Source: Paraphoma chrysanthemicola (lineage: Eukaryota; Ascomycota; Dothideomycetes; Pleosporales; Phaeosphaeriaceae). Taken from it: a DNA stretch of 64,000 nt. This document shows, piece by piece, positions 46,180 to 57,267 of the stretch; positions within the stretch are counted from its first letter, which is position 1, and each line of letters opens with the position of its first letter. Under the pieces are notes generated by a model. That model did not search any database. It was not told the origin of the DNA and was given only the letters and a program-made list of their open reading frames with translations. The DNA is taken from contig JAGMWG010000007.1 in the NCBI GenBank assembly GCA_020744225.1, positions 1,302,001-1,366,000 of the forward strand. Reading direction: 5' to 3'. Both the position numbers and the translations under genes were made by a program.

Positions 46180-47969
46180 TTAGAAACGAGCATTATGCTG
46201 TGTCCACCGTCGTCGATGCTCCCTCACATGTCTGGCCATGCGAGCCTTTTTCGCATCCGGCGCCGGTGTAGCCGCCGTGCCTTCCGTCACAGTAACATAT
46301 ACCGTTTTATACACCGTGTCTGCCGGTCCGGCGTTCGAAGCAGCAGGAATAGATGGTTCAGCTGGTGGTGAGTCACCAGAAGGAGCTTGTGAAGGTAAGG
46401 CAATGTCGATGAGACTTGTTGGCGCGACGGCAAGCGAGGTCGAAGGCTGTGCTGGCGCATTGGATGGCGTGGGAACGGGTGTAGCAGGACTTGTTGAATT
46501 TGACGGCGAATTGTTTGAGGGAGAGTCGGCGCCTAGAGGCCATTGCCAGCCGGGCATGCCGCCTGCACCTGTGGGGAGACTGACTTGGTCGTTGAGCGTG
46601 GGTGTCGGACGATTTGAGGGGCGAGCGGACGGGCGACCCGTTGGACGACCGCTGGGACGACCATTCGTCCGGCTGCTTGGAGGAGCAGCAGATGGTGCGC
46701 CGGGAACAGGCACGATACTACTTGGAATCGGCACAACAGGGGCTGAGGTAGCTTTTGATGGTACGCCGGGCACGGGTATCGCACTCGAGATGGATGCAAT
46801 GATAGATGTTGACGCGGGTGGGTTGACGGGAGCAAGGCTGCTCTTGAGCGTCGAGACAGGCACTGGTACTGAGATGACGGTGCTCTTTGAAGGCGTGGCT
46901 GGCGCAGAAGGGGCCGGCGCATCGTTGCCGTCGTCCTTGTAGACCTTCAAGGCATTGATCTCCCAGTATGCCTCAGTGAAGGCCTGCGGGTTGTCCCTGA
47001 CATATTCGTCACACGTCGCGGCCTTGCTAGCACAAGACCCATCTTCCCAGATAGCTCCAGCCCATTGTCCGCAGAATGTTGTGTCAATGATAATTTGCTG
47101 CTCGGCAAACTTCTTCTCAATGTCACAAGCGCCCGCAAATTTGGCAGCAGGCTTACCCCAGGCGCTTGGGTTCGGGTTGTCTCCAAGAGCATCCGCTGGG
47201 ATGGATTGACGTGGGAAGAAGTAGACGCTGATAGCGTCCGAGTTCCACTCCATGGCATAGACACCTCCTCCGTTTTTGTTCAGGCCAGCTCCGTAGCTTT
47301 GCTTTGAAGGATGTTCGATTGAACAGCCGACGTTTTTGGACTGACCTTCAGCGGCTACATCGCAGTTTGGGGTGGTCACAGATCCCGAGAACTGTGTGGT
47401 GTCGGAACCGATCGCGCATCCTGGACCAGTGTGGAGCGTCATGCCATTGTTTGTGTACTCGTTGACGCCTTCAAGGATGTCGATCTCGCCCCCTGTGGGC
47501 CAGTTGGGACCGAGTGTCCAGAAACTGTCCAACAGTATTAGCCGTATGAACCTGAGGTCTGTCTGGTAGACTTACGCAGGCCACGTTCCGCAACCGAACG
47601 GCATATGTGCAACGTCCAAAACGATCAGACCGCCGTCATACTTCTTCTTACTCTCAACCCGAATGCTCGGTCTGCCTCCAGGCGTCTTGTTCGTAACGTC
47701 GACTCCAAAAATGGCTGCTGTTGTAGCAGACCCATTGATGAGATTCGTTTGCCTCGCCGTAGCTTCATCCACATACTTCACGAAGCCTTATCATAATCAG
47801 CGTCATCACAGCAAAAGGTCACCCAGTGCGTACCTTCAGTAGGATCAGCTCCCGTAAAGAAGTCAAAGTTCCCATAAAAATCAGTCATATAGTCATCTTC
47901 CAGTACATAGCCAGCTATGCAGAGATCGAAAAAGGCCGCAGCCGAAATGAGCGTAGTAGCGAAACGCAT
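46180..47969 (-). CDS. secreted GH16 endo-1,3(4)-beta-glucanase with Ser/Pro-rich tail
   Basis: Exons 47969-47834, 47786-47576 and 47524-46180 give 563 aa; introns are 47 and 51 nt. The start MRFATTLISAAAFF is the first ATG and gives a clean signal peptide ending near residue 19. The catalytic domain carries GGEIDILEGVNEY with nucleophile E129 and acid/base E134, spaced as in GH16 laminarinases and mixed-linkage glucanases. Other landmarks are GTWPAFWTLGPNWP, MTLHTGPGC and FCGQWAGAIW. From about residue 310 the chain is Ser/Pro/Ala/Thr-rich and low-complexity, ending in a basic stretch (MARHVREHRRRW). There is no clear GPI signal. It probably acts in wall remodelling or on environmental glucans. 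It is convergent with the peptidase gene. Confidence 0.93.
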
Positions 47970-49036
47970 CGTCAAGACGCAAAGGTGAGAAAAGAACCGG
48001 AAGGACAGGCTGCGTAACTAGACGCGCGCAAGAAAAGAAGAAAGAGTATCCTCCGAAACGGGGACACAAAGAAGTCGACGAAGTCACCAAAGGGCGGAAG
48101 TAGCAGTACTACAATGCGGCCATGCAGGCGCCGGCCGACATGCATATATACACTCCTCACCCTACCTCACATTACATTTCGACTACGCGTCAAAAAAAGC
48201 CCTGTACCCCAGCCCAATCCACCATCTAGAACCGAGGCGAGCAAAGCGGGTAGCCAGACTCGACCCATTCCGCTCCCTTCCCGCCCACGCAGCCTCGTTT
48301 CAAACACTACGACGCTCAGCAGACTATTGATCCAGTCGCAGTGACCTTATTTCCGGCGCAAAGGCCAGGAACATGCAAATAGCCAAACAGATCGAGGCGA
48401 CAGGGCTGGTCGCACAAACGCCTGTGTTTGACTAGATGGGCCCTGTTTCATGGACATTGGAACGGAGGGCTCGATGGTGGCGCTTGAAACGGGCGCGCGA
48501 GTGCTGCACTGGGATACGTGGCCGAGGATCTTGGTTAGTGCGTGTGTGCCTGAGAGGATCTGCGGACGATGGGTGGCGGCGAGCAGCCGCGGTGTTGAAA
48601 CGAGATGGGGTTGAGGGGTGAATGGGTGGAAGGGATGATTCGACGAGGATGATTGGAAGGAGCGGGTACGGAATTGGGATAGTGTGATTATTTACAGGGC
48701 TTGTCAGCAAGGCTTTGTGGAGCCCGCCCGTTGCGGTGGACCCTAGGCCAATGAAATTGCGATGTTTATACATCTAGAGAAGAAACGGGCTAATGGGAAC
48801 CTGGACATGAAACCACGCCTTCCAGCCAACCATGACCTCGGAGCTTGATAGCAAGTGCTCGCTATATATCTGGCTGCGACGTCTTTGAAATTATGCGGAT
48901 TGAAGTGCTGTTATGAATGTCGCAAGGCGATCATTGATCAAATGGTAACACTTTTATCCAATTGCCTGAATGAGGAGATCGCAATTAATCCACCGGTATG
49001 CCGACTCATTGACCTTTGCCTCAGATTTCCCGTGCG
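47970..49036. other. intergenic region, 1.1 kb
   Basis: This lies between the GH16 start and the stop of ALG12. Overlapping open frames up to 113 codons on both strands have no recognisable domains. It should contain the GH16 promoter. Confidence 0.5.
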
Positions 49037-50853
49037 CTAGATCATCGGATGTTGATTCACAAGAATCCGAATCTTAGGCTCCATCTTGACTTCAACCCAA
49101 TATCCTTTCAGCAGACTCTCTCTTACCAAGCCTTCTAACGCCTTCCACCCGCCTGCAACCTTGTCGGACCAATGTGGCTGGACTGTAACTTTTGTAGCAC
49201 CATCATACACAGGCTCGACCGGCGAGCCGCTAGTCTGGCCAGGCTTGAGTACGCGCAGACCACTAAAGCCATACACAACGTGTGCGACCGCCCAACTCCC
49301 AATGACCTTTTCCGGTCTTTCGGCGAGCACGTAGTGGAACCTAGCCCAGAACATAGGATCGAGAAGGGCGGACGGGTCTTCTGTCTTGTCATACGACCAC
49401 GCTTTGTGAGAAAGTGTGTCTTGTGCTTCTAAGACATCGACTACCGTTTGCGGTCCGCGGTGAGACTCGAGGAAGCGCGTGACACCTGTCTGGCATGCGA
49501 GGTTGTCGAAATACACATTGAGATATGGCTTTCGTGGATGTTCGAGCCCATGATGTAGAATGTGCAGAGCATTTCCGCCAGGGTAGTTCAAACTAGACAA
49601 GGCTAGAATTGTTGATGACGTGGCGAATGAAACTAGGATAGAAGCGACCAATGCCAGACTCATGACGGCGTAGATAACGGACTTTGCCCTGCGATTCCAG
49701 ATCCACGCGGCTCCAGCTGCGGCGACACCGGTCAAGCCAGGGACGACGTAGATGATGAAGCGCCATTCTTTGTGAGGTAGAAAGCTATAAAGTCCGACAA
49801 AGCTGAGTAACGGTACAAGGAGGTCTAAACTTTGCTTGCGTGTTGCAACGTTGAGGATCGCAATCGGTATGCAGAGTAGGTAAGTCGCAGGGTTGAGCAG
49901 TAATCGCGGTAGTGCATTGGCGAAATAGTAATGCCAGGGCGACACGCCCCAATCTGCTGAATGGCCCTGGATAGTGTTGTAGTAGAACGCAGTCCACTCT
50001 GGCCACAGGGGCATAGACTGCCAAAAGAACGAGTCTAGAGGCACGGTACAAAGCAGACCAATCACAAGGCCACCCAGTCCGGCTGGGATAATGACACTGG
50101 TGATAGATATCCTTCGCGTTACAAACAAGTAGATCGTGATCGTGCCGACAAGGATGGCCAACTCCGACCGGAAGACGATTCCAGCGATGGTAAGTAGATA
50201 CAAACTCAGGCGATAGCTTTTAGCCCCATCCCAAGGCAAAGCAGAAGCGTTGAGTAAGCTTCGCAACGCGAGATTACCTCCAGGATAGTTAGCATCTGCC
50301 TAAATACAACTATGACGATATACATACTGAAGATCAGCGCAAACATGTTCGGCAGCGTGCGCGAAGCATAGTACATGACATGGAACTGGCTTGCCTGGAA
50401 CAAGGCAAACCACACGCCCGCACTCGTTCCGAAAGCTCTCTGCACGCTTCTACCAAATGCGACCAGCGCAGCGGCATTGAGCAGACCAAGCACGCCTCTC
50501 ACTATCCATTGCCATCAGCTCCGATCTGCCACAACATGATTATCTCAATCGAAGTTCTTACCGAGTAATTGGATTTGCTCTCCGCCGCTGAGGAGAAGTA
50601 AAAACGGCCTTGACAGCCCACTCAGCACCAAAGCTCCTGCGAAAGTCCTCGGGACGCTCCCAGGGAAAGATACATGATCGTAATTTGACGTTAGAAATTG
50701 ATCTACATTTTCAGTTGGCACGCCATGAACTAGGATGTCGTGGATGGCTTGGATGTTGAACGACTCTTCGACTTTAGTGTATGGAGAGACGACGAGGTGT
50801 AGCAGGATGACTGTGGGTATCAGAGCATAGAAAGGCCATGTTGGGATCGGCAT
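49037..50853 (-). CDS. ALG12: Alg12, dolichyl-P-Man alpha-1,6-mannosyltransferase
   Basis: Exons 50853-50562, 50501-50328 and 50277-49037 (introns 60 and 50 nt) give 568 aa. The 50-nt intron has a GCTAAC branch point and joins FALIFS to NLALRSLL. The protein is a multi-pass ER membrane enzyme of the GT22/Alg9 family. The signature YTKVEESFNIQAIHDIL lies near residue 25, followed by HVSFPGSVPRTF, FHVMYYASRTLPNMFA, GIVFRSELAIL and LPHKEWRFIIYVVP, matching Alg12 rather than Alg9 or the GPI enzymes. Alg12 adds the eighth mannose to the dolichol-linked oligosaccharide in the ER lumen before transfer to proteins. The start MPIPTWPF is preferred over an upstream in-frame Met that adds 43 featureless residues. 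Confidence 0.94.
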
Positions 50854-51148
50854 GGCATTAGCGGGGTGGTGTTTTGAGATGGAAGTTGTCGAGATGATGG
50901 TCGTCGGGGTGTAGAAGATGCTCAAGCCCACTACAACGTTGCAGATCACGTGCAGGCGCTCGAACCTTGCATGCTCTATCACCGTTTTACAGCAAGGGTG
51001 TATGAGCCTTCTTACAATACATGTATAGAAATTTCAGGCCAGATGACGCTAAGGAGGAGTATATTACGAATAGGATTTGCGCTATATGCAAGTACGTAAA
51101 CGGTCATGGGATATCATTCGCAGAACGACGCCTTTTCTTCAAGGACTC
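50854..51148. other. short intergenic region
   Basis: Just under 300 bp between ALG12 (start) and the CLIP-170-like gene (stop). Nothing recognisable. Confidence 0.4.
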
Positions 51149-53595
51149 CTAGAAAGCATCTTCGTTTGGACAAGCCGTCACATCATGACCTTCATTCTCA
51201 CACAGAGCACACCACTTATCCGGATCAGCTATCGTAGCGCCCTTTGGCGGTACCAGGTTGGAGTTTGCGGTGCTCAGAGCTGGAATAGGCAGGGGAGCTG
51301 TAGGAGCGTTCCCAGGGACTTTCGTTGGGCTCAGGACTGATGGCCGAGATCGGTCGGATGAGACAGAGAGGTTCCTAAGCCCTTCAATGACTGCATCTTT
51401 GCCGTTGCGGACGCCGTTCTCCTTCGGCGCTGCGTCACCGCCCATCGAAGAGCAGTTCAGGATATCGTGACCACCAGTCTCGCAGATTTCGCACCAGAGT
51501 ACGCTGCTGTTAGCCGATGACCGCCCATCCGACTCTGGCATCGCTGCCAGAGTTGACGTTTGTTCGCGACGTTGCGGGGTCTCCCTCCAATTAACAACTG
51601 TTCCTTTCGAGTCGCGCGCGGATGTGCGCTTCTCTTGAGTTGCGGTGTGCTCGGACATTCCGTTGCTGATGATGCTCTCACGCTGTTCAACGGTGCCCAG
51701 CTGGCCTCTGAGCTTCTCCAGTTCGCGCTCTAGCTCCTCCTCCCTGAATGCCTTGCGCTCCACTAGTCCGCGCAACTCCTCCTTCTCGCGCTCCAAACGC
51801 TCCGTGGTTGCTTGTGCTGTCCTCAGCTCTTCAGGGTTGACCGATGAACCCTGGCGCGACAATGGAGAGCGGCCATGATCTTCCATGCCGCCAGAGCTGA
51901 GTGAATGGATGATAGCCTTCAGCCCTCTGATCTCGTCATCGCGCTGCTCCACTTCTCTCTGGCCAGGAGTATGAGGTCCATCTACCATTGCGCCTGCTCC
52001 TTTCAGAGCAGCGGCGGCCTTCTCTCGTTCTCGCCGAAGCTCGGATCGGCCACGCTCCACCTCGCCTCTCAAGAACTCGACTTCACCACGTGCTTCAGCC
52101 TCGCCTCTCCGCGCATCTTCGAGGCCTTCTTCGAGCTCCTGTACGAGCTCTTCTAATTGCTTCAGCTGCATGGCCACGGTTTCGACGTCCTCACTCCGTG
52201 ACTGATACTCCCGTAGCTCGTCTTGTAGCTCTTCCACCTTCTTTTCATATACGCGTTCGGTCTCCGTGCTTGCCAGCTCCAGGGTGTCAATAGTACTCCT
52301 GAAGTCTGCGCGGTGTGCATCAAACTCCGAAGTTAGCATGGCAATCTTGTCGTTCTTCTCACGCAGGAGTGCTCTAAGCTGTGCAACGTCATTCGGCTCG
52401 CCGCTATGCACCGAGCCCATGTCCATGCCGTCCTCCGGTATCAAGTTTTGTATTTCCGATAAGCTTGCCTCCATCTCGCCTAGGGAGTTTGCTTGCTCCT
52501 TGAGTTGGTTGTCGCGCTCCTCCAGCAGCTTCTGGAGCCTTTGTACTTCGTCGCCCTGATTTGCCTGATTTGAGCCCATCCTGGACCCTGGTCGACGGCC
52601 CTTGTAGCTCGCCATGGAGTCGTTGCTTGTGCGCGCTGCACCCGTGGGAGTGATTTCGGCATCCTCTTCGATGGTGTCATGTTGTCCCAAACGCGAGTTG
52701 TTCCGTGAATAGGGTCGCGGAGGTCCAGGTGTTCGCGGCTTCTGCAGCCCAGGCGGCGCTCTCGGGGGCGCAGGGCTGGCGAACCTAGGAGGCGCACCGA
52801 TTGCACTCTTGGAGAAGCCTGACGGAGTCAAGACGCCATTGCGGGCTGGCGTGGCTGTTAAAGTGGGCTTGCGCAGCGGCGATTCGGGTCGTGGTAGGGA
52901 TGGCCGGCCTTTTGGCTTGAACTGCGGACTAGGCGCTCGAGCACCAGGGCCAACCGACTGCGAGAACTTGGGTAACGAGGGCGTGTCCGGGCTGAAGTGT
53001 GGTTTGGTGGTGGTCGATAGACTAAAGTTGTTGTTATAGGAGGGAGTCGTTGGAGTGGGAGGGAAGTCGTCTGATGTTGCTGAGGAGCGTTTCTGCGCGC
53101 GATGTACTGGGAGGAATATGCCAGAGCCTGGCACTGAGGTCCGGAAGTATTGTTTACTGCACTGTTGTCAGTATGCGCGCCACAGCAACAGGGTGCGATA
53201 CCCACCCATCAACCTCGCCGTCATTCTTCCCGCGCGACGCATACTCTCTGCTCAACTCGACACCGGCAAACACACCCTTCTTGTTGGAGACTGCGCCAAT
53301 AAACTTTACGACACCGTGCATGCCACCGGGCACGTCCACGATGTCACCAATGCCGATATCCTGGCCGTCTGCGCCCATTCTGCTCGCGGGCGGAGATGCG
53401 CCTCCGACCAGGGCGTTTAGGGATGCTTTGCGCTGGAATGCTGTGCTTGCGGCAAGAGAGAGATTTGGCGACGACTCAGCAGCCTGCAAATCATAGGTGA
53501 GCGGGAGTTCATAGGAATGCAGTGCGGTTGGGCATCAGCCCTACCTTCAGCGATGGCCTTGGCGGACCGAGGCGCCGTGGTGTTTGGAAGGCCAT
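51149..53595 (-). CDS. CLIP-170-like microtubule plus-end protein
   Basis: Three exons (53595-53545, 53483-53206, 53156-51149) with introns of 61 and 49 nt give 778 aa. A single CAP-Gly domain spans about 63-127 (GDIVDVPGGMHGVVKFIG, GVFAGVELS, GKNDGEVDGKQYF), the microtubule and EEY/F-binding module. A Ser/Pro-rich linker to about 330 follows, then a long coiled coil rich in Glu/Arg/Leu to about 640. Two CCHC-like zinc knuckles lie near the end: CEICETGGHDILNC and CALCENEGHDVTAC. This is the architecture of fungal Bik1/Tip1/CLIP-170 proteins that track microtubule ends and regulate dynein and polarity. The chain ends EDAF, an acidic-aromatic terminus. Confidence 0.93.
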
Positions 53596-54730
53596 GGCGA
53601 CCGGATGCCTGCTGCTCTGTAACAATATCGTGATACAAGGACGGTCGTTGGGGCAAGGAAGGCGATTCTTGTTGTGCTCGGGATGTTGTGACCGGGGTTG
53701 TTGTCGACTATTTAGCCTCCAGGAGCCGAACGAGCACGCTACCAATCAGCTGCAGTCAATCCCGTTCACTCCACTTGTATCGAAGACCTCCTTACCCCTA
53801 AGGAGTACATATCGGAATAGGAATTTCACCAACGAGAGCATTGCTTTCACCAGTAATTCGCGAGATCAACCAACGCCACTTGCAGCACCAACCAGTAGCT
53901 CGCGTGGTAGTGCGGGTGGCGTGCGCGGACCCATGGTACCCGTTTGTATTCTTGAACTACAAAGACCAAGTTATAGCATGAAGCATGGCCCTGTCTTCAT
54001 CTCGACAAACAAGTTGGGGCATGACCTTGGATTATTGAGACACTCTTATCTATCCAGTCACCCAAGGCGCTCCTTCATCGATGACTCTCAATGCGACACA
54101 GTGTGCCACAGTAAGATTGAAGGTGTACCAACTGCTTAGTGCGGTGTTCACTCTTCGTGATTGTTGTGCTTGTTCCAATAACAACAAGGACGAACAACAA
54201 TCGCGGTCCGGGCTGAACCCTGCATGCAGGGGGAGACGAGACCCCTTCAACGGTGGACAGCAACGCCAACTCACGTGCGTGCACGCGAACCATCCGATCG
54301 GCCTCGTATCGATCGTTTGTGGAGAGTGCACTGGGACGAAGACGAAGTTTGTCCTATCGGCACAACTTGCAACCAGTGTGGAAGTGTGTTGACTACAATG
54401 TCGAGATTACTGACCAATTGACATGCGCTGAACATCTGAACTCCCACACGATTTAGTCAACTCCCATGACTACTGCAATGTTTCGTCCTTCAGGTACATC
54501 GGCTCTCAAGTGATGTAGGAAAAAGCGAGTCCCAAGCGAGGCTCCGAGTTGTTATTGACTTAAAAGTCACCCGAGCTTCAGTCCCCCACGTTGACTCGTC
54601 CGGCACGGGCCCAAGTCCGATCACCAAAGCACTTCCGCCGCATTGCCTCGGCATCTCCGCAAATGCTCATCCACCAACGCTACATTATGTCTGGCTTTCG
54701 CACCATGCGCAGCCCTCCACACCTGCAAAT
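53596..54730. other. divergent intergenic region, 1.1 kb
   Basis: This lies between the CLIP-170-like gene and the APH-fold kinase gene. A 205-codon plus-strand frame starts antisense inside the CLIP first intron and continues to 54139, but it has no domain and its first third is antisense to coding sequence, so I do not call it. No RNA gene seen. Confidence 0.45.
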
Positions 54731-55992
54731 ATGGCCGGACAAGTGCGACAACCAATTGATGTAGCCTCGTTAGAGCGCTATATTGCTGCCAACGTTCCTG
54801 AGATTCAAGTCCCGCTAGATGTGAAGCAGGTATGTTTGCGCGGGAGAAAGCTACGGCTTGGAAGCTGATGAGATGGTAGTTTGGCTACGGACAGTCGAAC
54901 CCAACGTACCAGTTGACAGACAAAAATGGGAAGAAGTATGTCATGAGGAAGAAGCCTCCGGGCCAACTTCTGTCAAAGGTATGCACCAATTCAGGCTGTG
55001 GTGAAGCGCAAACTGACCGCTGGTTAGACTGCACACAAAGTCGACCGCGAATACCGGATCATCCACGCCCTCGAAAATACCGACGTCCCTGTCCCAAAGG
55101 CGTACTGCTTGTGTCAAGATGAAAAGGTCATCGGTACCGACTTCTACATCATGGAGTTCCTCGACGGCCGCATCTTTGAAGACCCCGTCATCCCAGACGT
55201 CACGCCCGAGGAGCGCACGAAGATGTATGCACAAACCCTCCCGTCTGCCAATGCACATACTGACATGCTCACAGGTGGCACTCCGCCATAACTACCCTCG
55301 CCAAATTCCATCGCGTGTCCCCCGCCTCCGTCAACCTCTCCTCGTACGGCAAACCCTCTGGCTTCTACAACCGCCAAATCGCCACCTTCAACACAATCTC
55401 CAAGTCGCAAGCGTCCGCCAAAGACGCCGAAACCGGCGTTCCCGTCGGCAAGATCCCGCACCAAGACGACATGGTCGCCTTCTTCAGCGATGCAGCCACA
55501 CAGCCCAAAGACCGCGCGACCTTCGTGCACGGCGATTACAAGATCGACAACGTCGTCTTCCACAAGACAGAGCCTCGCGTCATCGGCATCCTAGACTGGG
55601 AAATGAGCACAATCGGCCACCCGCTCTCGGACATCAACAACCTTTTCCAAAACTACCTCACCGCCTCGTCGACAAAAGCCCAAGCCATCGGCCGCGCACA
55701 CAAGGGCTTCCAGCCTGGCGTAACACCGGGCTTGCCCACGCGCGACCAGCTGATTTCTTGGTACTCCGAGGTTGCGGGATGGGACCCGCGACCAGATCTT
55801 ACGTGGGGCGATGCGTTTAGCACGTACAGGCTCGCAATCATTATGCAGGGGATTGCAGCGAGGTATGCGTTGAGGCAGGCGAGTAGTGCGCAGGCGAAGT
55901 CGCATGGGGAATTGATGAAGCCGTATGCGGAGATTGCGTGGGAGTTGGTGGAGGAGTATAAGAAGGGGCATACGGAGAAGCCGAAACTGTAG
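54731..55992 (+). CDS. aminoglycoside phosphotransferase-fold kinase, ACAD10/11 N-terminal type
   Basis: Four exons (54731-54829, 54880-54978, 55028-55224, 55275-55992) with three introns of 49-50 nt give 370 aa. The fold is visible in order: FGYGQSNPTYQL (glycine loop), KYVMRKKPPG (the lysine), EYRIIHAL, the hinge FYIMEFLDGRIF, the catalytic HGDYKIDNVVFH and the metal-binding ILDWEMSTIGHPLSDI. This matches the kinase half that precedes the dehydrogenase in animal ACAD10/11, where it phosphorylates 4-hydroxyacyl-CoA. Here it stands alone. The chain ends KPKL, which is not a canonical peroxisomal signal. The substrate is inferred from the family, not shown. Confidence 0.88.
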
Positions 55993-56611
55993 CTGGAGTG
56001 TTGTAGAAAGAGAGCTGTGTTGATTGAATAGAGATTTTGTGTGCATGTGGTTAATCTTTCTCATGCGAATGTCTCGTGCTGTGCGAGACATGTCTTGTTG
56101 TTTGACCTGTTAGTGGAGAGCTTGTCGTGTGATGTGCACCTGCTACAATGGCTGAGAGATCAATACAGAAGCTCGCAAGCTCCAACTGCCATGCGCTAGC
56201 AAGTCAGATTGTTCGATGTCTGTTGGCAAGTACGCAAGAAAGCACGTAAGCTGGAAGCCAATGAAAAGCCATGAATGGGCTTATGCCTTGGACTCAAAAG
56301 AATTCATTGAGACTGTTCTTGAGTAGCTTTCAAGTATTTCTCTGCCGTGCTTTTTTGCGCATCCAAAATGCGTCAAACTCAAGTCGCCAGATGGTATCAA
56401 ATGTGGGTTTCTAGGCCTATAAGGATGATCTTGTCAACTCAGGTGTTGCGAGATGCTGTGATATGTGGCTGGCGAGGCGTAGGAGAGCCATACCCATGAA
56501 GTGTTGCGCCCAAACGCCATGTTCTGAATAGTCCTTCTCATTCCTGTTTTCCAAGGCGGTCGATGAGATCACACGCTAGGGGGACATCGATCGTCGAGGT
56601 CAATGACCTTT
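55993..56611. other. intergenic region between convergent genes
   Basis: About 0.6 kb holding the 3' ends of the APH-fold kinase and SmG genes. No gene is recognised. Confidence 0.5.
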
Positions 56612-57015
56612 TTACCGTCCGATCTTGGGCACATCTTGGTTGATGCGGTCCAGGGCCTGTTGAAGTCAGTACTTGCACAGTAGAGGGACTCTGTGATAGT
56701 TGTACCTCCAGCATGACGACAGCGTTTCCTCTGATGACGACCATGCCTATCCGGACCTTCTCACCACCAGCCTTCTCTTCTAGCGCATCGTCGAGCACGA
56801 TGTTGAGGTACACCTGGGTAACATTAGTCCCGCTTCTCATGCTTTGCAGGGGGGGTTTTGCGTACGTCATATCCTCGCAGGATACCCATGACCTTGCGGC
56901 TACCGTTCAATTGCACGAGAATGCGCTTCTCAAGGTACTTCTTCAAGTTAGGTTCCGGCACTTTTTGTCTGCGCGGCGGACTCACCTTCTTGAGCTCGGG
57001 CTGTGCTTGGGGCAT
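56612..57015 (-). CDS. SMX2: spliceosomal Sm protein G
   Basis: Four exons (57015-56986, 56937-56866, 56813-56706, 56656-56612) give 84 aa. The Sm1 motif is PELKKYLEKRILVQLNGSRKVMGILRGYD and the Sm2 motif is IGMVVIRGNAVVMLEALDRI, which is diagnostic for SmG. The protein is one of seven that form the Sm ring on U1, U2, U4 and U5 snRNAs. The first intron ends in a tandem acceptor (GAAGAAG): the downstream choice gives ELKKYLEK as in other SmG proteins, the upstream one adds a Lys. Introns of 45-52 nt are typical. It is divergent from NTR2. Confidence 0.95.
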
Positions 57016-57267
57016 GCTTGCGGCGGCGGTATTTTCTGAAAGTCGAGTAGGATGGAGTCTGTATTGACGGCGGAACGGAAAGTATCGAGTGTTTGTTGTC
57101 CCGGCGCGTGGTGTTGTGTAGCTGTGTTCGTGGTGGGATAGCTTTTCGTGAATCGGCGGTCGGCGCACGTGCCAAGCCTTTCGGAAGGTGCAGCCTACGA
57201 AGTTTAGATTCGTCACTTCTACTTTTACCTACTCCAATCCTTGTCGCAAACACGTTCGAGATACATA
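57016..57267. promoter_or_regulatory. bidirectional promoter region SmG/NTR2
   Basis: Only 252 bp separate the start codons of two spliceosome genes. There is no clear TATA box. Control elements must be shared or interleaved. Confidence 0.45.

Noticed and set aside
50296..50327. A 32-nt intron in ALG12 ending at GCAG
   Set aside because: It is shorter than any other intron here. The 50-nt alternative ending at 50278 contains a GCTAAC branch point and restores the family sequence SNLALRSLL.
53522..54139. 205-codon open frame on the plus strand
   Set aside because: It begins antisense within the CLIP-170-like gene, has no recognisable domain and no splice structure.
57241..57267. Upstream extension of NTR2
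   Set aside because: The apparent start is TTG, not ATG; the first ATG at 57268 fits the family.
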